NCBI RefSeq assembly: GCF_017591425.1
Contig: NW_024465746.1
Coordinates: 372,001 to 436,000, forward strand
Reading direction: 5' to 3'
DNA: 64,000 bases
Origin: Ochotona curzoniae
Lineage: Eukaryota; Chordata; Mammalia; Lagomorpha; Ochotonidae
Shown here piece after piece: positions 34,646 through 44,760 of this stretch (position 1 is the first letter of the stretch; the number at the start of each line of letters is the position of its first letter). The position numbers and the translations under genes were made by a program. The notes below the pieces were generated by a model, which searched no databases, was not told the origin of the DNA, and saw only the letters and a list, made by a program, of their open reading frames with translations.

Positions 34646-37600
34646 ACTTCTCAGTCAACAGGGCAAAGTTGGTGAATCATGCCACTGACTATGCCTTCTG
34701 CAGAGATCTGAGTACAAGTTCATCTTCATTGCAGATATCAAGTGATTGGTAATAGGGACACCAACACCCATGTCACTTGAGTTCAAATTGCATGGTTGGA
34801 AAAAGCGTAGCAAAATGGAATAAGGTACGAATTATTTCAGTGTGAGAAGGAATCGCTTGTAGCTCTCAGTACAGATAAAGAACGTATCATCATCTACACC
34901 CAGGAAATCTTGTGCATATGCACCACAAGCTTAATACAGCCCTTACCTGTCTGTTCCCTCGGGTTGAAATTCACACCCTCGTTTCCACAGCAGACGCTAT
35001 TACCTCCATACCTGCTTTATCAGGACGGAGAACTGACCCCTCACTGTGGGTTCCTAACACCTTTTTATTCCTGTTCTTGATCAACCAATAAGATCATATT
35101 GCTGGGAGGAAAGGAGAGAGGATGGTGCATTCCGCATGGATTGCCAGCCCTCAAATCTGCACCCTTATTTTCCATAGAGACAACAGAGGCACCTCTCCCT
35201 ATGGACTTCCAAAGATCTCACGGGAGAGTAGGCTTTCTCCAAGGTCACGTCCTTCCCCAGCCCTCTCCTCTGCCTTTTGCTGCCTCCCTCACCCAGGATT
35301 GAGTTCTTAGAGGGCTTCTTGATACAATCGGTTATCCTAGAAACCCTGTCCCAGGCTCTGCTGCCAAGAATCCCCACCCAGGACCCCGGTGCAGTCTTTG
35401 TCATTATCAGCCTCTGAGGGTAGTTCAAGTTCTTTAACAAATTGAATTACAAAGCAATTATTTGATGCAGAAGGCATAAAATGCAGGTAGGTTTTTCACA
35501 GCATGCATTCCCACAAACTTTTAAAATCCCTTCATGTGCACAGACTTTAAAAATGTTTGCACCAGGATAAACATCTTTTATCCCATTTCAATGAATGCTT
35601 TCAACAGCCCTCTTTACGTTTAGAGTGTCTGTTCTCATCTTCCTGGGATCTAGAATTTATGCCTTTTACCTCACCAGTAGCTCAGTCCTATTGGTAAGAG
35701 AAATGGGGGCACAGAAACTCACATTTTTGGGAGCCACTGGGAACCTCTATACTCCAAAAGTTCCCAGGATCTGGTGCCACTGTGTGGGTTGCTCTGGCAG
35801 GATCATGTTTCTGGTCTCTAGGGAGAATGCTTTTGTCATCAACAATGTCTATTTCAATAAGGAATCATGATTTAAAACATGGTCAGACTCTGTAATCGTC
35901 TAGAATAATAGCCACGTTCTGGGTTGTTAGACTCTTATCAGAATAAAATAGATTTTTATTACCTGCATTTACCAATTTATCCAAAGAAAAAGAACATATT
36001 CAAGTGAAGATGGCACATAGGAAATTAAAAATAATTATAACTAAGTACATGCTTGCTTGATCATTTCAGCTAAGCACTAATGTAGGACATTTTATTAGGA
36101 CAGGGCCATTTTGTGCAGGTGAGAAATTCTCTTACCACACAAGCCATTTCCTAAGTGAGAGGTATTCTGTGAAACATGTGGGATTAATTTTCAAGCTAAT
36201 AGCGTAGTTGGTCTTAGATTTCATGGATTCAATAGAAGACTGCTACTGGAAAAACAAGTAACTTTACTATTCCCAGAAGGAGCGGTATCTGGATAATCAG
36301 GATTTTCTTATCCTGCCTTTCTGGGCTCGAATTCCCCCAGGACAATGCAGAAAAGGTCAGGCAGCCCTCGCACAACTCGCAATGGGTTCCATTACAGGAT
36401 GGGACCGTGACTTCTTGTGTTGAACCGTAATCATGCCCGGCCATTGGTCCAGAAGAACACACTAGCTTTGTATTCCAGAGTGGTTCACTGTTCAGGATTT
36501 AAAGCAAGCAGTCAAAGCTTCTACCTCTGAGGTGTGCAGAAATGTAACAAACCCATGGAGAGCTGGCTTCCAATACCTCAATGATGGTTTTACAGACACG
36601 CACATCTGTTGTCAAATGGTCAGTTATCCATGAACCTTGTCAAAACTGAAGGGTATAAGTTCACATTCACCTTGAAGAAACATACTCCAGAGCTAGTTAG
36701 CATGATCCATTAAAACAGATGTCTATTCCACAATTTGATTGGCTCAGAAGTTGGAGGAGCAAGGTGCAGGCTCCTCAGTCGTGTTTCCACCTGTGTTGCT
36801 AAAGTCAGAGTTGCTTCCCTTGGCATTTTGTCAGGAGATGGAGCGTGATCGTGTCACTTGCACGCTTTCCTGCAGAGGCTGTTCATGGTGTTGCTGGAAG
36901 GAGCGTTCACATACTTCAAGTATCGGCTGACAGGATGGCATACCTCACTTGTCCTTGTGCAATTTAGGGCTCTAAGTTGAATTGCTGACTCAATAGGATA
37001 ATCTTTCTTGGGAATCAGAGTAGCATGAATGTCTAGGTCTAACTAAACATTTTCCAAAAACCCAAGGATCTCACTAGATCTCACTGTTGTGACACTGGAT
37101 TAGTTCAAGCCCGATTTTCCTAACACCTGTTGACAAAGTAGACCTCAATATTTATGATTTTTTTAAGAGGGATAGTTCCTTTTACTCATCATCACATGAA
37201 AGATCAAGTGAGGTAAAGATAATTTCTAAGTTCATCAATTTATTGAAAAGCACAAAAGAGCAGAACAAACTAAAATGGATAATGAGATAAGGGGAAATAA
37301 AGAAAATGATTTGAACACCAAGTGTTAGTAATAAACCAAATCCCATTTGTTCATAGAGATTTTCCAAATGGCCCGGGAAAGCAGACCCCTTCGAGGTTAT
37401 CTTCCATGGCTTTTCACCCAGGGGGCTAACTTGAGGAAGAGAAAAGATCCCGGGCAGGGGTGGGGTGGGGGCTGTAAGAGATATCCCATCAAAGGGTTTT
37501 CATTGAGGGGTTTGTAATGTGAAGTGATGTTTTGTGCTTTCAAGTGAGAGAAGTAGATCTTCCGTTATTTGTTATGCTAGGAGTGAGCTGTGCCAGGTTG

Positions 37601-37729
37601 TGCCCACAGCACTCTGCTGTACACTTAAGAACTTGTGAAGACTGAGGAACTTAGAACAAAGCCAAGACATCAACGTCAGACGTCACAGACACATGTGGCA
37701 CTTGGGCTGATGACTGCTTGCATTAAAAC
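34646..37729. other. Unassigned unique sequence
   Basis: About 3 kb with no SINE, LINE or LTR I can name. Parts near 35.1-35.4 kb are C/T-rich and could be decayed LTR. No coding feature can be defended. Confidence 0.4.
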
Positions 37730-38065
37730 TGTCCAGTTCGGAGCAGGTTTCAGCCTAGGATGCCCAGCTCAGAGCACCAAGGTTTGGTCCCCAGCTCCAG
37801 CTCTGATTCCAGCTTGCTCATGTGGATTCTGGGAGGCAGCTGGTTATTGTTCGCGTACTTGACGCTACCACGCTACCATCATGCACATGGGAGACCGGGA
37901 TTGAGTTCCTGGTCCTGTGACCCCACATAGGGCACTGGGGAGATGAATCACCGAACGGGAGCTCTCTCCCTCTGTCTCCCTATCATCTCCTCTATCTCTA
38001 AATCTGTTTCTATCTCAATCTCTATCTCTCTCTCTCTGGGAAATAAATAAGTAAATAAAAGTCAT
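37730..38065 (+). repeat. CSINE, old, with CT/TATC-rich stretch
   Basis: A diverged head and body are followed by gcactggggagatgaatcacc, a simple CT-rich zone (ctatctctaaatctg...tctctctctctg) and the tail gaaataaataagtaaataaaag. Confidence 0.65.
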
Positions 38066-38152
38066 GTTTTAAAAATATTTACATCAGTTATTGTATACAT
38101 TATATGTTTACATCAGTTATTGTATAACATAGCTGTTACAAATTAACCCTAG

Positions 38153-38478
38153 GACCCGGCGTGATGGCACAGTGGTTAAGGTCCTCGCCTTGCACACCTG
38201 GGATCCCATATGGGCGCCGGTTCTAATCCCGGCAGCTCCACTTCCCATCCAGCTCCCTGCCTGTGGCCCGGGAAAGCAGTTGAGGACAGCCCAAAGCTTT
38301 GGGACCCTGTACCAGCGTGGGATACCTGGAAGAGGCTCCTGGCTTCAGATCAGCATAGCATCGGCCATTGCGCTCACTTGGGGAGTGAATCATTGGACAG
38401 AAGATCTTCCTCTCTGTCTCTTCTCTCTCTGTATATCTGCCTTTCCAATAAAAATAAAAAATAAATCTTAAAAAAAAA
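38153..38478 (+). repeat. CSINE, young, near consensus
   Basis: All modules are intact: head ggacccggcgtgatggcac, B box ggttctaatcccgg, gcccgggaaagcagttgagg, cttggggagtgaatcattgg, gatcttcctctctgtctc and ccaataaaaataaaaaataaatctt. Retained CpGs and closeness to the copy at 39,848 point to recent activity. Flanks show only a weak candidate duplication (ccctagg and ccctaag). Confidence 0.92.
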
Positions 38479-39832
38479 CACCCCTAAGTCATACACTTGC
38501 CACGTAAATAATATGGAAAAAACAGACATGTGATAAACCTGAACGAAGAATTCAATTCGATTGTGTTGTCTTTTCTTAAAATTGGGGATCTCCGAAATAG
38601 CTTCTTCTACACAAAGCGATCATTCTTGATGATCAGTGAGAGGCAGTCTAGTGCCCTTATCACTCCCGACAAGCATTTTCAAGGGATATGCAGTATTTGG
38701 GGGTTAAAGTGATGACTGCTGTACAGTGAAAAGCATTGATTGTAAAGGGCAGATAAGAGAAAGTGATTTTTCAAAGAAGGAGGCTGGAGTCACACTGTGA
38801 GATCTTATTTCTAGGTCTTATTTCCACCCATCTGATGAACACAGTAGGAATATGAGAAGCTTGGGGTCAGGTTGGTGCTGTGGGGCTGAAAAGATAAAAG
38901 AATGAACCATCAGCTCCGAAAGCAACTAAATGCAATTAGCCTAGCTAAACCTCCTATGGGCCCTCCTTCTAAGGTTATGGCTAAGCCACGAGCCACACGA
39001 TAGCAGCCACGTCCGTTAGTGACCAAGTGAAATTGTGTGCTTCTACTGGATCCCTCAGCCCTCGGTGGTCCACCTGTCCCTGTCCCAGCACTGCTGTGGT
39101 CACCCCTAAGGCCCCTCTCCACGCCCCACTTCCTTAGACATCACAGATCACAGGGGCTCCAGATTCTCATTTCCCCCATTGGCGGCAGCACCCATCTCCC
39201 TCAGCCTCTGCTGGGGGCCTTACCTGGGGCTGGCTGAGCACCCTTATGAAAGTGAACCTCTGCGAAGCTGTGCGCCACTGGAGGCAAGTCCTCCCCAGGA
39301 CTGCGTGTATCTTGTGTATCCGGTGGAACATTTGGCTATTCTACTGTTATCAGCAATATAGCGCCTTAAGGGATCATGTACTGCCTTTTGATCTGTTCTT
39401 ATTATGCTCTAACTTAGTAGGTGAAATACATAGATATTTCCAACACAGTAATACACATGGCTATTATTTTGAAGTCTCGTCACCTCCTACTTAAGTATTT
39501 CGTTAAACACAGCCCCTCTTCTGAAGCCCACTGGCATGATTGGAATTTGAACCACTGGTGTTTCCGGGCTGATGTACCTGGTCTCCTGCCTGACCTCCCC
39601 GACCTCAGTCTTTGCCTGGCCTTCTCAAGGGGTAATCTTTGGTTTTATTTAGCACACTGTTTGATTACAGTGACATGAACCAATGACTAAATTTTAAAAT
39701 ATACCATTGTTAGATCTGCCGACCACCCGTGAAGGGACACATCAGCCTAGTATAAAAAAGAATATAGATGACCTTTATTCAAAGAAACCCCAGTTCAGAG
39801 GCCTTTGTCCCTTGAAGTAGGAAGACACATGT
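38479..39832. other. Unassigned unique sequence
   Basis: No repeat or gene recognised in this stretch. Confidence 0.4.
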
Positions 39833-40189
39833 AAAGAAGGGGCTGCATGGGCCCGGCGCGGTGGCACAGGGGTTTCCTCACCTTGCACACCCGGGATCCC
39901 ATATGGGCCCCGGTTCTATCCCGGCAGCCCCGCTTCCCTTCCAGCTCCCTGCCTGTTCCCCAGGAAAGCAGTTGAGGACGGCCCAAAGCTTTGGGACCCT
40001 GCACCCGCGTGGGAGACCCTGAAGAGGCTCCTGGCTTTGGATTGGCATAGCATCGGCCCGTTGCACTCACTTGGGGAGTGAATCATTGGACAGAAGATCT
40101 TCCTCTCTGTCTCTCCTCTCTGTATATCCGCCTTTCCAATAAAAAAAAATAATAAAAATAAATCTTAAAAAAAAAAAGAAGGGGCTGCA
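39833..40189 (+). repeat. CSINE, youngest copy, perfect 15-bp target-site duplication
   Basis: The SINE is 39,848-40,174. It starts tgggcccggcgcggtggcac, keeps many CpGs (ggcgcggtgg, cacccgggatccc, cacccgcgtggg) and ends aataaaaataaatctt plus a pure A run. The host sequence aaagaaggggctgca is present without mismatch at 39,833-39,847 and 40,175-40,189. Perfect duplication, CpG content and A tail all indicate a very recent insertion, possibly polymorphic. Confidence 0.95.
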
Positions 40190-40487
40190 GAGGAACAGAA
40201 AGAGGCAGGGAAAGTGGCGTGCAGGGAGTTTTAAGCCCCTCCTGACGGGATGCTGAAGCGGGGGTCACTGCAGTCTTTATTTGCTGTGGGATATTGGCTG
40301 GTGTCCATCATTGGTCCAACAGTGGCTTTCTTGCCTTGGGGGCGGCCGGATCTCTGCTGTCCTATCCGGGTTTCAATCTGAGATCAGGTTAGCACACTGG
40401 GCTGGAAGCAAGCTCTGCCCTTCTCTGGTAACCGTGGCAACCACCAACAATGAAGTGATCTTTCATACATGAAAAAATCTTTCTGGG

Positions 40488-41048
40488 GCCAGTGTTCTTG
40501 AGACACCGTTTGCTGCGTTAGCGTCCTGTATCTGGGTGCTGCTGAACCCGGCCCCTCTTTCTGCTAAGGCACCTGGGAAGGAAGCAGAAGGTGGCTGAAG
40601 TCCTCGAACCAGGATGGAGCTCTAGGTGCCCAGTTTGACTGGCCCCAGACCATAAATGATGCTTATGGCATGAACCAGCGAATAGAAAATCTCGCTCTCT
40701 GCTTTTCTCCATCACTTTATTATTATTATTTTGCAAAATCAGATATTCAGAGAGGAAGAGACACAGAGAGGAAGATCTTCTATCTGATGATTCACTCCCC
40801 AAGTGAGCACAATGGCTGGAACAGAATTTATCTGAAGCCAGGAGCCAGGAGCTCTTCCGGGTCTCCCACACGGGTACAGAGTCCCAAGGTTTTGGGTTGT
40901 CCTCGACTGCTTTTCCAGGCCACAAGCAAGGAGCTAGATGGGAAGTGGGGCTGCTAGGATTAGAAATGGCACCCATATAGGATCCCAGCATGGGCAAGGT
41001 GAGGACTAGCCGCTAGGCCACCATGCCAGACCCACTTTGTCTTTCTAA

Positions 41049-41091
<43 letters not shown>

Positions 41092-41095
41092 ATGC
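40488..41095 (+). repeat. Old CSINE split by a nested SINE
   Basis: The outer copy begins about 40,488 (ctggggccagtgttcttgag) and is recognisable to about 40,719. It resumes after the nested insertion with ctttgtctttctaataaataaataaa and an (AAAT)n tail at 41,047-41,093. The interruption lies just before the normal tail. Confidence 0.6.
40720..41033 (-). repeat. CSINE nested inside an older SINE
   Basis: Reversed tail at the left (attattattattttgcaaaatcag), gaggaagagacacagagag, gatcttctatctgatgattcactcccc and the reversed head at the right (gccgctaggccaccatgcc). A short cacttt motif flanks both sides and may be the target duplication. The tail contains an (ATT)n run. Confidence 0.8.
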
Positions 41096-41841
41096 CTTTC
41101 TTTTAAAAATGCATTAAAAACTTTTTATTATGATACATAACACAGAGAGAGTAAATATACTGGCCTTAACCGTCCAGCCTCGTAATTTTTATGTCTGAAC
41201 CCTAAGACTGGACCCCTCCCTTCCCTCATTTCTCCATCCCTGTACTTGCCAATTCCACAGACACCTGCCAGAGGTAATGGCTCACTTAGTACAGGAAGAC
41301 TTTCAAATGTAGCCAGAATGGAGCTTCTCCATGGAAACATCAGTTTCTAATGAAATATCTTTGTTGACTTTCCATTGCTGCCAGGCTAAAAAGAGAAGTT
41401 CTTAGACGACCCTCCAGACTTTGCCTCCACCTGCCTTCCCAGCCTCCCTGTCACTTCTGGGGGTGGCGGAGGTCTTTGTTCTTCAGTTGCCTGGTGGCTA
41501 TGCATTATGTGACATAGTTTTATAGGTACTAGGATTCCCCCCACCCATCTCCAAACCCTCCCCGCATGGTGGATTCCTCCATCTTGTTGCATTACCACAG
41601 TTCAAAATCAGTTGAGATTCTTTCATTGCGAGCATCTACCAAGCATAGAGTCCAGCATCTAATTGTCCACATAAGTTCAATGGTTTCTTGGGGAGACCAT
41701 CTCTGGGCTGAAGGTCCTTGGCACTTTTTCAACCTGACCCTGTTTTCCTCTAAGATGACACAAGTCATGCAACCGCATGGTTATTTTGCTTTTTCCCTGT
41801 TTATTTTAAGTCTAATGTTGGCTTGTCTGTTGGTTGTCATT

Positions 41842-41860
41842 CAAAGCGCTTTAAATGATT
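41842..41860 (+). repeat. Target-site duplication, left (LINE-1 3' end)
   Basis: caaagcgctttaaatgatt; its partner with one mismatch is at 42,813-42,831. Confidence 0.85.
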
Positions 41861-42812
41861 ATAGGCTATTTGCCCTTTTGCCTGGCTCTTGCAGACTTTC
41901 TATGTCAGTGTCTCTGTACTCAGCCTGTACTTACTGGTCAGGCTCCCTATTTGCTTCTCCTGGACTTTACTAGGTAGGATGTTGAGTTAAATTCTTCCTC
42001 ACTCACTAGGTTGTTGGGGATTTCCCTGCTCACCTGCCTAAAACTTTACTATTCTTCAATTGTTAAAATGCCAAGTTCTGTAAAACCATGCTTAATCACG
42101 ATATATTGCAGAGTTTAAATTGTGGCTTAAGATTCTCCCAAAAAAACTATCAGTTTATGATGTTTAATGCTAAACAAGATGTAACTGCATAGAAACTTTG
42201 ATGTTAAGTTTGTACTCAGCTGTTATATATGATGGATGTTAACGTTGATCCTTTCACTGTTCCTGTGCCACTCTGATTTAGGTTAAACTCAAAAACATGT
42301 AAGCTTGGGCGAAGAAAAAAAAAGTTTATAGCATCCGGTTGAGTATATACTAAACTTGAGATGTCAAGGAAGTAGTTACAGGATGTGGTTAAGAACTTGC
42401 ATTTTCTAACATACTGGTCACTCGATACCATGTTAATTAACTTCATGATGTTTTTTAATTTCCATGTGAGCTAATGGCACCTCTTATGATACTGTTAATT
42501 TCCATATTTCTTCCTGTTGTTGAAGTTGTGTAGTGACATCTCATTGGAGGGGATGATATTCTGCCAGCTCTACTTTCAGACCAAGGATGGTCTCCCAGGG
42601 AAACTTGAATTTATCTGGACAATAAGATGCTGGGCTCTCTGCATGGTCCATGCCCGCAGTGAAGGAATCATGACTGGATATGATCTATACTACTGTAACA
42701 ATATGAAGGAATTCAATATGGGGGGAGGATTTGAGGAGGGGCCTGGGGAATTCCAGAGCCTATGAAACTGTGTCATAAAATGATATAAAAAATAAATTGA
42801 AACAAAACAAAA
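41861..42812 (+). mobile_element. LINE-1 3'-end insertion (952 bp, 3' UTR only)
   Basis: The insert is bounded by 19-bp direct repeats. Its last 290 bp match the layout of the 3' UTR of the LINE-1 at 17.8-19.3 kb: tcagaccaaggatgg, a gacaataagatgctgg-like motif, a G-rich stretch (tatggggggaggatttgagg), then an A-rich tail aaaaaataaattgaaacaaaac. Divergence between the two 3' UTRs is considerable, so they belong to different subfamilies or ages. No ORF2 coding sequence is kept. Confidence 0.75.
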
Positions 42813-42944
42813 CAAAGTGCTTTAAATGATTGTCACCAGGAATTTAAAACCTACGGAGCCTTTGCCATTGCCAGGATTAGTTTAAAACTGCATTTTTTTT
42901 TTTTTGTCATGAAGCCTCTCTTTTAGTGAGAAATAGAGGGGGGC

Positions 42945-43030
42945 ATTTTTCTTATTTTGCCAATGAAGAGACTAAATCATGAAACAGTTAAGTAACTCGC
43001 ACAGCTAGGAACTGATGGAATCAGGGGACC
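42945..43030 (+). repeat. MIR core fragment
   Basis: Contains gccaatgaagagactaaatc and acagttaagtaactcgcac, then agctaggaactgatgg. This is the order of the mammalian-wide interspersed repeat core (gaggaaactgaggc ... gttaagtaacttgcc ... cacagctagtaag). It is ancient and does not move. Confidence 0.75.
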
Positions 43031-43136
43031 TTTGAGAAAATATCAATTCATTTTTGAAATGTATATAATGTTAATTCTTCAAGGCAGATATTTTTCTGCT
43101 TATTTTATAAGAAACCAAACTGAGGACAAGGACATT

Positions 43137-43500
43137 AGAAGTTACCCAGAGGGCCTGGTGCAGTGGCCCAGCGGCTAAGGTCCTCACCTTGAACGTACCA
43201 GGATCCCATGGGGGGGCCGGTTCTAATCCCAGCAGCTCCACTTCCCATCCAGTTCCCTGCCTGTGGCCTGGGAAAGCAGTCAAGGACAGCCCAAAGCCTT
43301 GGGACCCTGCACCTGCACAGGAGACCTGGAGGAAATTCCTGGTTCCTGGCTTCAGCTCAGCACAGACCAGCTGTTGTGGTCACTTGGGAAGTGAATCATC
43401 AGACAGAAGATCTTCCTCTCTGTCTCTCCTCCTCTCTGTATATTTGCCTTTCCAATAAAAATAAATAAATCTTTTTTTTTTTTTTTAAGAAGTTACCCAG
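43137..43500 (+). repeat. CSINE with perfect 13-bp duplication and a poly-T tail
   Basis: The body is 43,150-43,487. The host sequence agaagttacccag occurs at 43,137-43,149 and 43,488-43,500. All modules are present, but after ataaataaatc the tail is a run of Ts where other copies end in As. Two long plus-strand ORFs across it are translated SINE. Confidence 0.9.
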
Positions 43501-43686
43501 GGCCGGGCCCAGTGTGGTAGGCTAGGAGCTAAAGTTCTCATCTTGCATGCGCCAGGAGCCAATATGGGCACCGATTTTATTCCTGGTTGCCCCACTTCCC
43601 ATCCAGCTCCCTACCTGTGGTCTGGGAAAACAGTGAAGGGAGGCCAAAACCTTGGGACCCTGTACTTGTGTGGGAGACCTGGCAAA
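43501..43686 (+). repeat. CSINE head fused to retroviral gag
   Basis: The copy begins ggccgggcccagtgtggtagg directly after the duplication of the preceding SINE. It runs in order to tgtgggagacctgg and stops there. From about 43,686 the sequence is retroviral gag. The missing SINE 3' half together with the missing 5' part of the provirus implies a deletion or recombination joining the two. Confidence 0.75.
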
Positions 43687-44136
43687 TTGGGACCTATGTG
43701 GAAAGATTGTAGGAAGCGAAACACCCCAAAATCTGGAGAAAAAGTTATTAATTGTCTAAAGGCCTATCATAACATTGGGACTTTGAAACATCCTGCCCAC
43801 CTTGCAAGGTTTAAAACCATTGCTATTCAGAAGCAAATAAATGCTAAGTGTTATAATTGTGGGAAACCCAGACACCTTCAAAAACAATGCCAAGCAGCAC
43901 CTCTTTTAGCTCAAAAATATGGCACTATTACTGCTAAGGATCACTGCCCTAAAATATGTCCTAAATGTCATAAAGGAATACGTTGGGCAAAAATATGTAA
44001 ATGTAAATCTAAAATTGATCATGATGGCCAGCGCTTGTGGTCAGGAATCTTCTGGCGGGGCCAGTCCCGGGCTCTGAACAATCAGAGATTTATAAAACAC
44101 CAATATCCAATCCAAGCTGTGCCTATAGAAGAGTAA
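43543..44136 (+). pseudogene. Chimeric SINE-gag open frame (nucleocapsid remnant)
   Basis: An uninterrupted 197-codon frame. Residues 1 to about 47 are translated SINE. From about residue 48 on, the protein is the basic nucleocapsid end of a betaretrovirus-like Gag, which normally binds viral RNA. The first zinc knuckle is complete: C103, C106, H111, C116 (CX2CX4HX4C). The second has C139, C142 and C152, but Arg147 stands where His is required, so zinc binding there is probably lost. A Trp/Gly/Gln-rich segment (residues 166-176) then a Pro-containing tail fit the Gag C-terminus. Matrix and capsid are absent. The start codon lies in the SINE, and no promoter or transcript is evident. It is most likely a fortuitously open relic. 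Confidence 0.7.
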
Positions 44137-44389
44137 CAAACTTAAAAACTGATACTGATAGAGGAAATGTTAATTAAAAGTTGGTATCTTCCTTGGCAAT
44201 TAATTATACTACCTACTGTTCATACCCCAACTGGATGCTTGTGCCTCCATCCCATGTATAAAAACGTTATTACTCCTTATTGTGCTTTGGTCTCCACCTT
44301 AATTATAGAGAGATTTTATAGAAATAAGCAGGTTTTTTTTTGGTAAGGATGTAAATAAAATAATTATTCCTTACAGCTCTATAGACAGC
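44137..44389 (+). pseudogene. ERV internal sequence with most of pol missing
   Basis: Between the end of the gag frame and the integrase remnant there are only about 250 bp, where a full provirus has about 3 kb of protease, reverse transcriptase, RNase H and most of integrase. The residue is AT-rich and has no long frame. A large internal deletion is the simplest explanation. Confidence 0.5.
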
Positions 44390-44469
44390 TTACCTATTTA
44401 ATATCCAAGAATGAGACATGGCAAATAACACTATTAACCCTTGTGGGTATAATTTCATATCGCTTACCC

Positions 44470-44760
44470 CAATAGCCCCTAAACCTCTAGTAAAAGTCCA
44501 AAATGTCCTTACAATCCAATGGAAGGATCCAATTTCCTCTAATCTTTTGGAAGAGGGTATGTTTGTGTTTTTCCACAGGGCTTGGACTTGCTGACTTGGA
44601 TTCCAGATCAACTAATTAGACATTCTTATCCGGTTTACATTTCCACCCCTCTGCCTTTCCCAGCGGCAAACAGCCTCTACACAAGTCCCTCCTCCTGCCC
44701 GGCAACTTCAGCGTTAAACTTTCACTTTCTTCTCTCCAGCAGGTACAATCACTCTCCCTA
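44470..44760 (+). pseudogene. pol remnant: integrase C-terminal domain, frameshifted
   Basis: One frame, about 44,470-44,545, shows the approach to the DNA-binding domain (codons for Val-Gln-Asn and Trp-Lys-Asp-Pro at about 44,496-44,531). A second frame from 44,549 carries a Gly-Arg-Gly-Tyr-Val-Cys-Val-Phe-Pro-Gln string, then Trp-Ile-Pro. This arrangement is typical of the integrase C-terminus of class II (betaretrovirus-like) elements. The two parts are out of frame by one indel between 44,531 and 44,549. The catalytic core (D,D,E) is absent. The frame runs to a stop at about 44,760. Confidence 0.6.

Noticed and set aside
38153..38240. tRNA gene
   Set aside because: The A- and B-box-like text belongs to the tRNA-derived head of a SINE. 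The acceptor stem does not close, and the same head recurs dozens of times.
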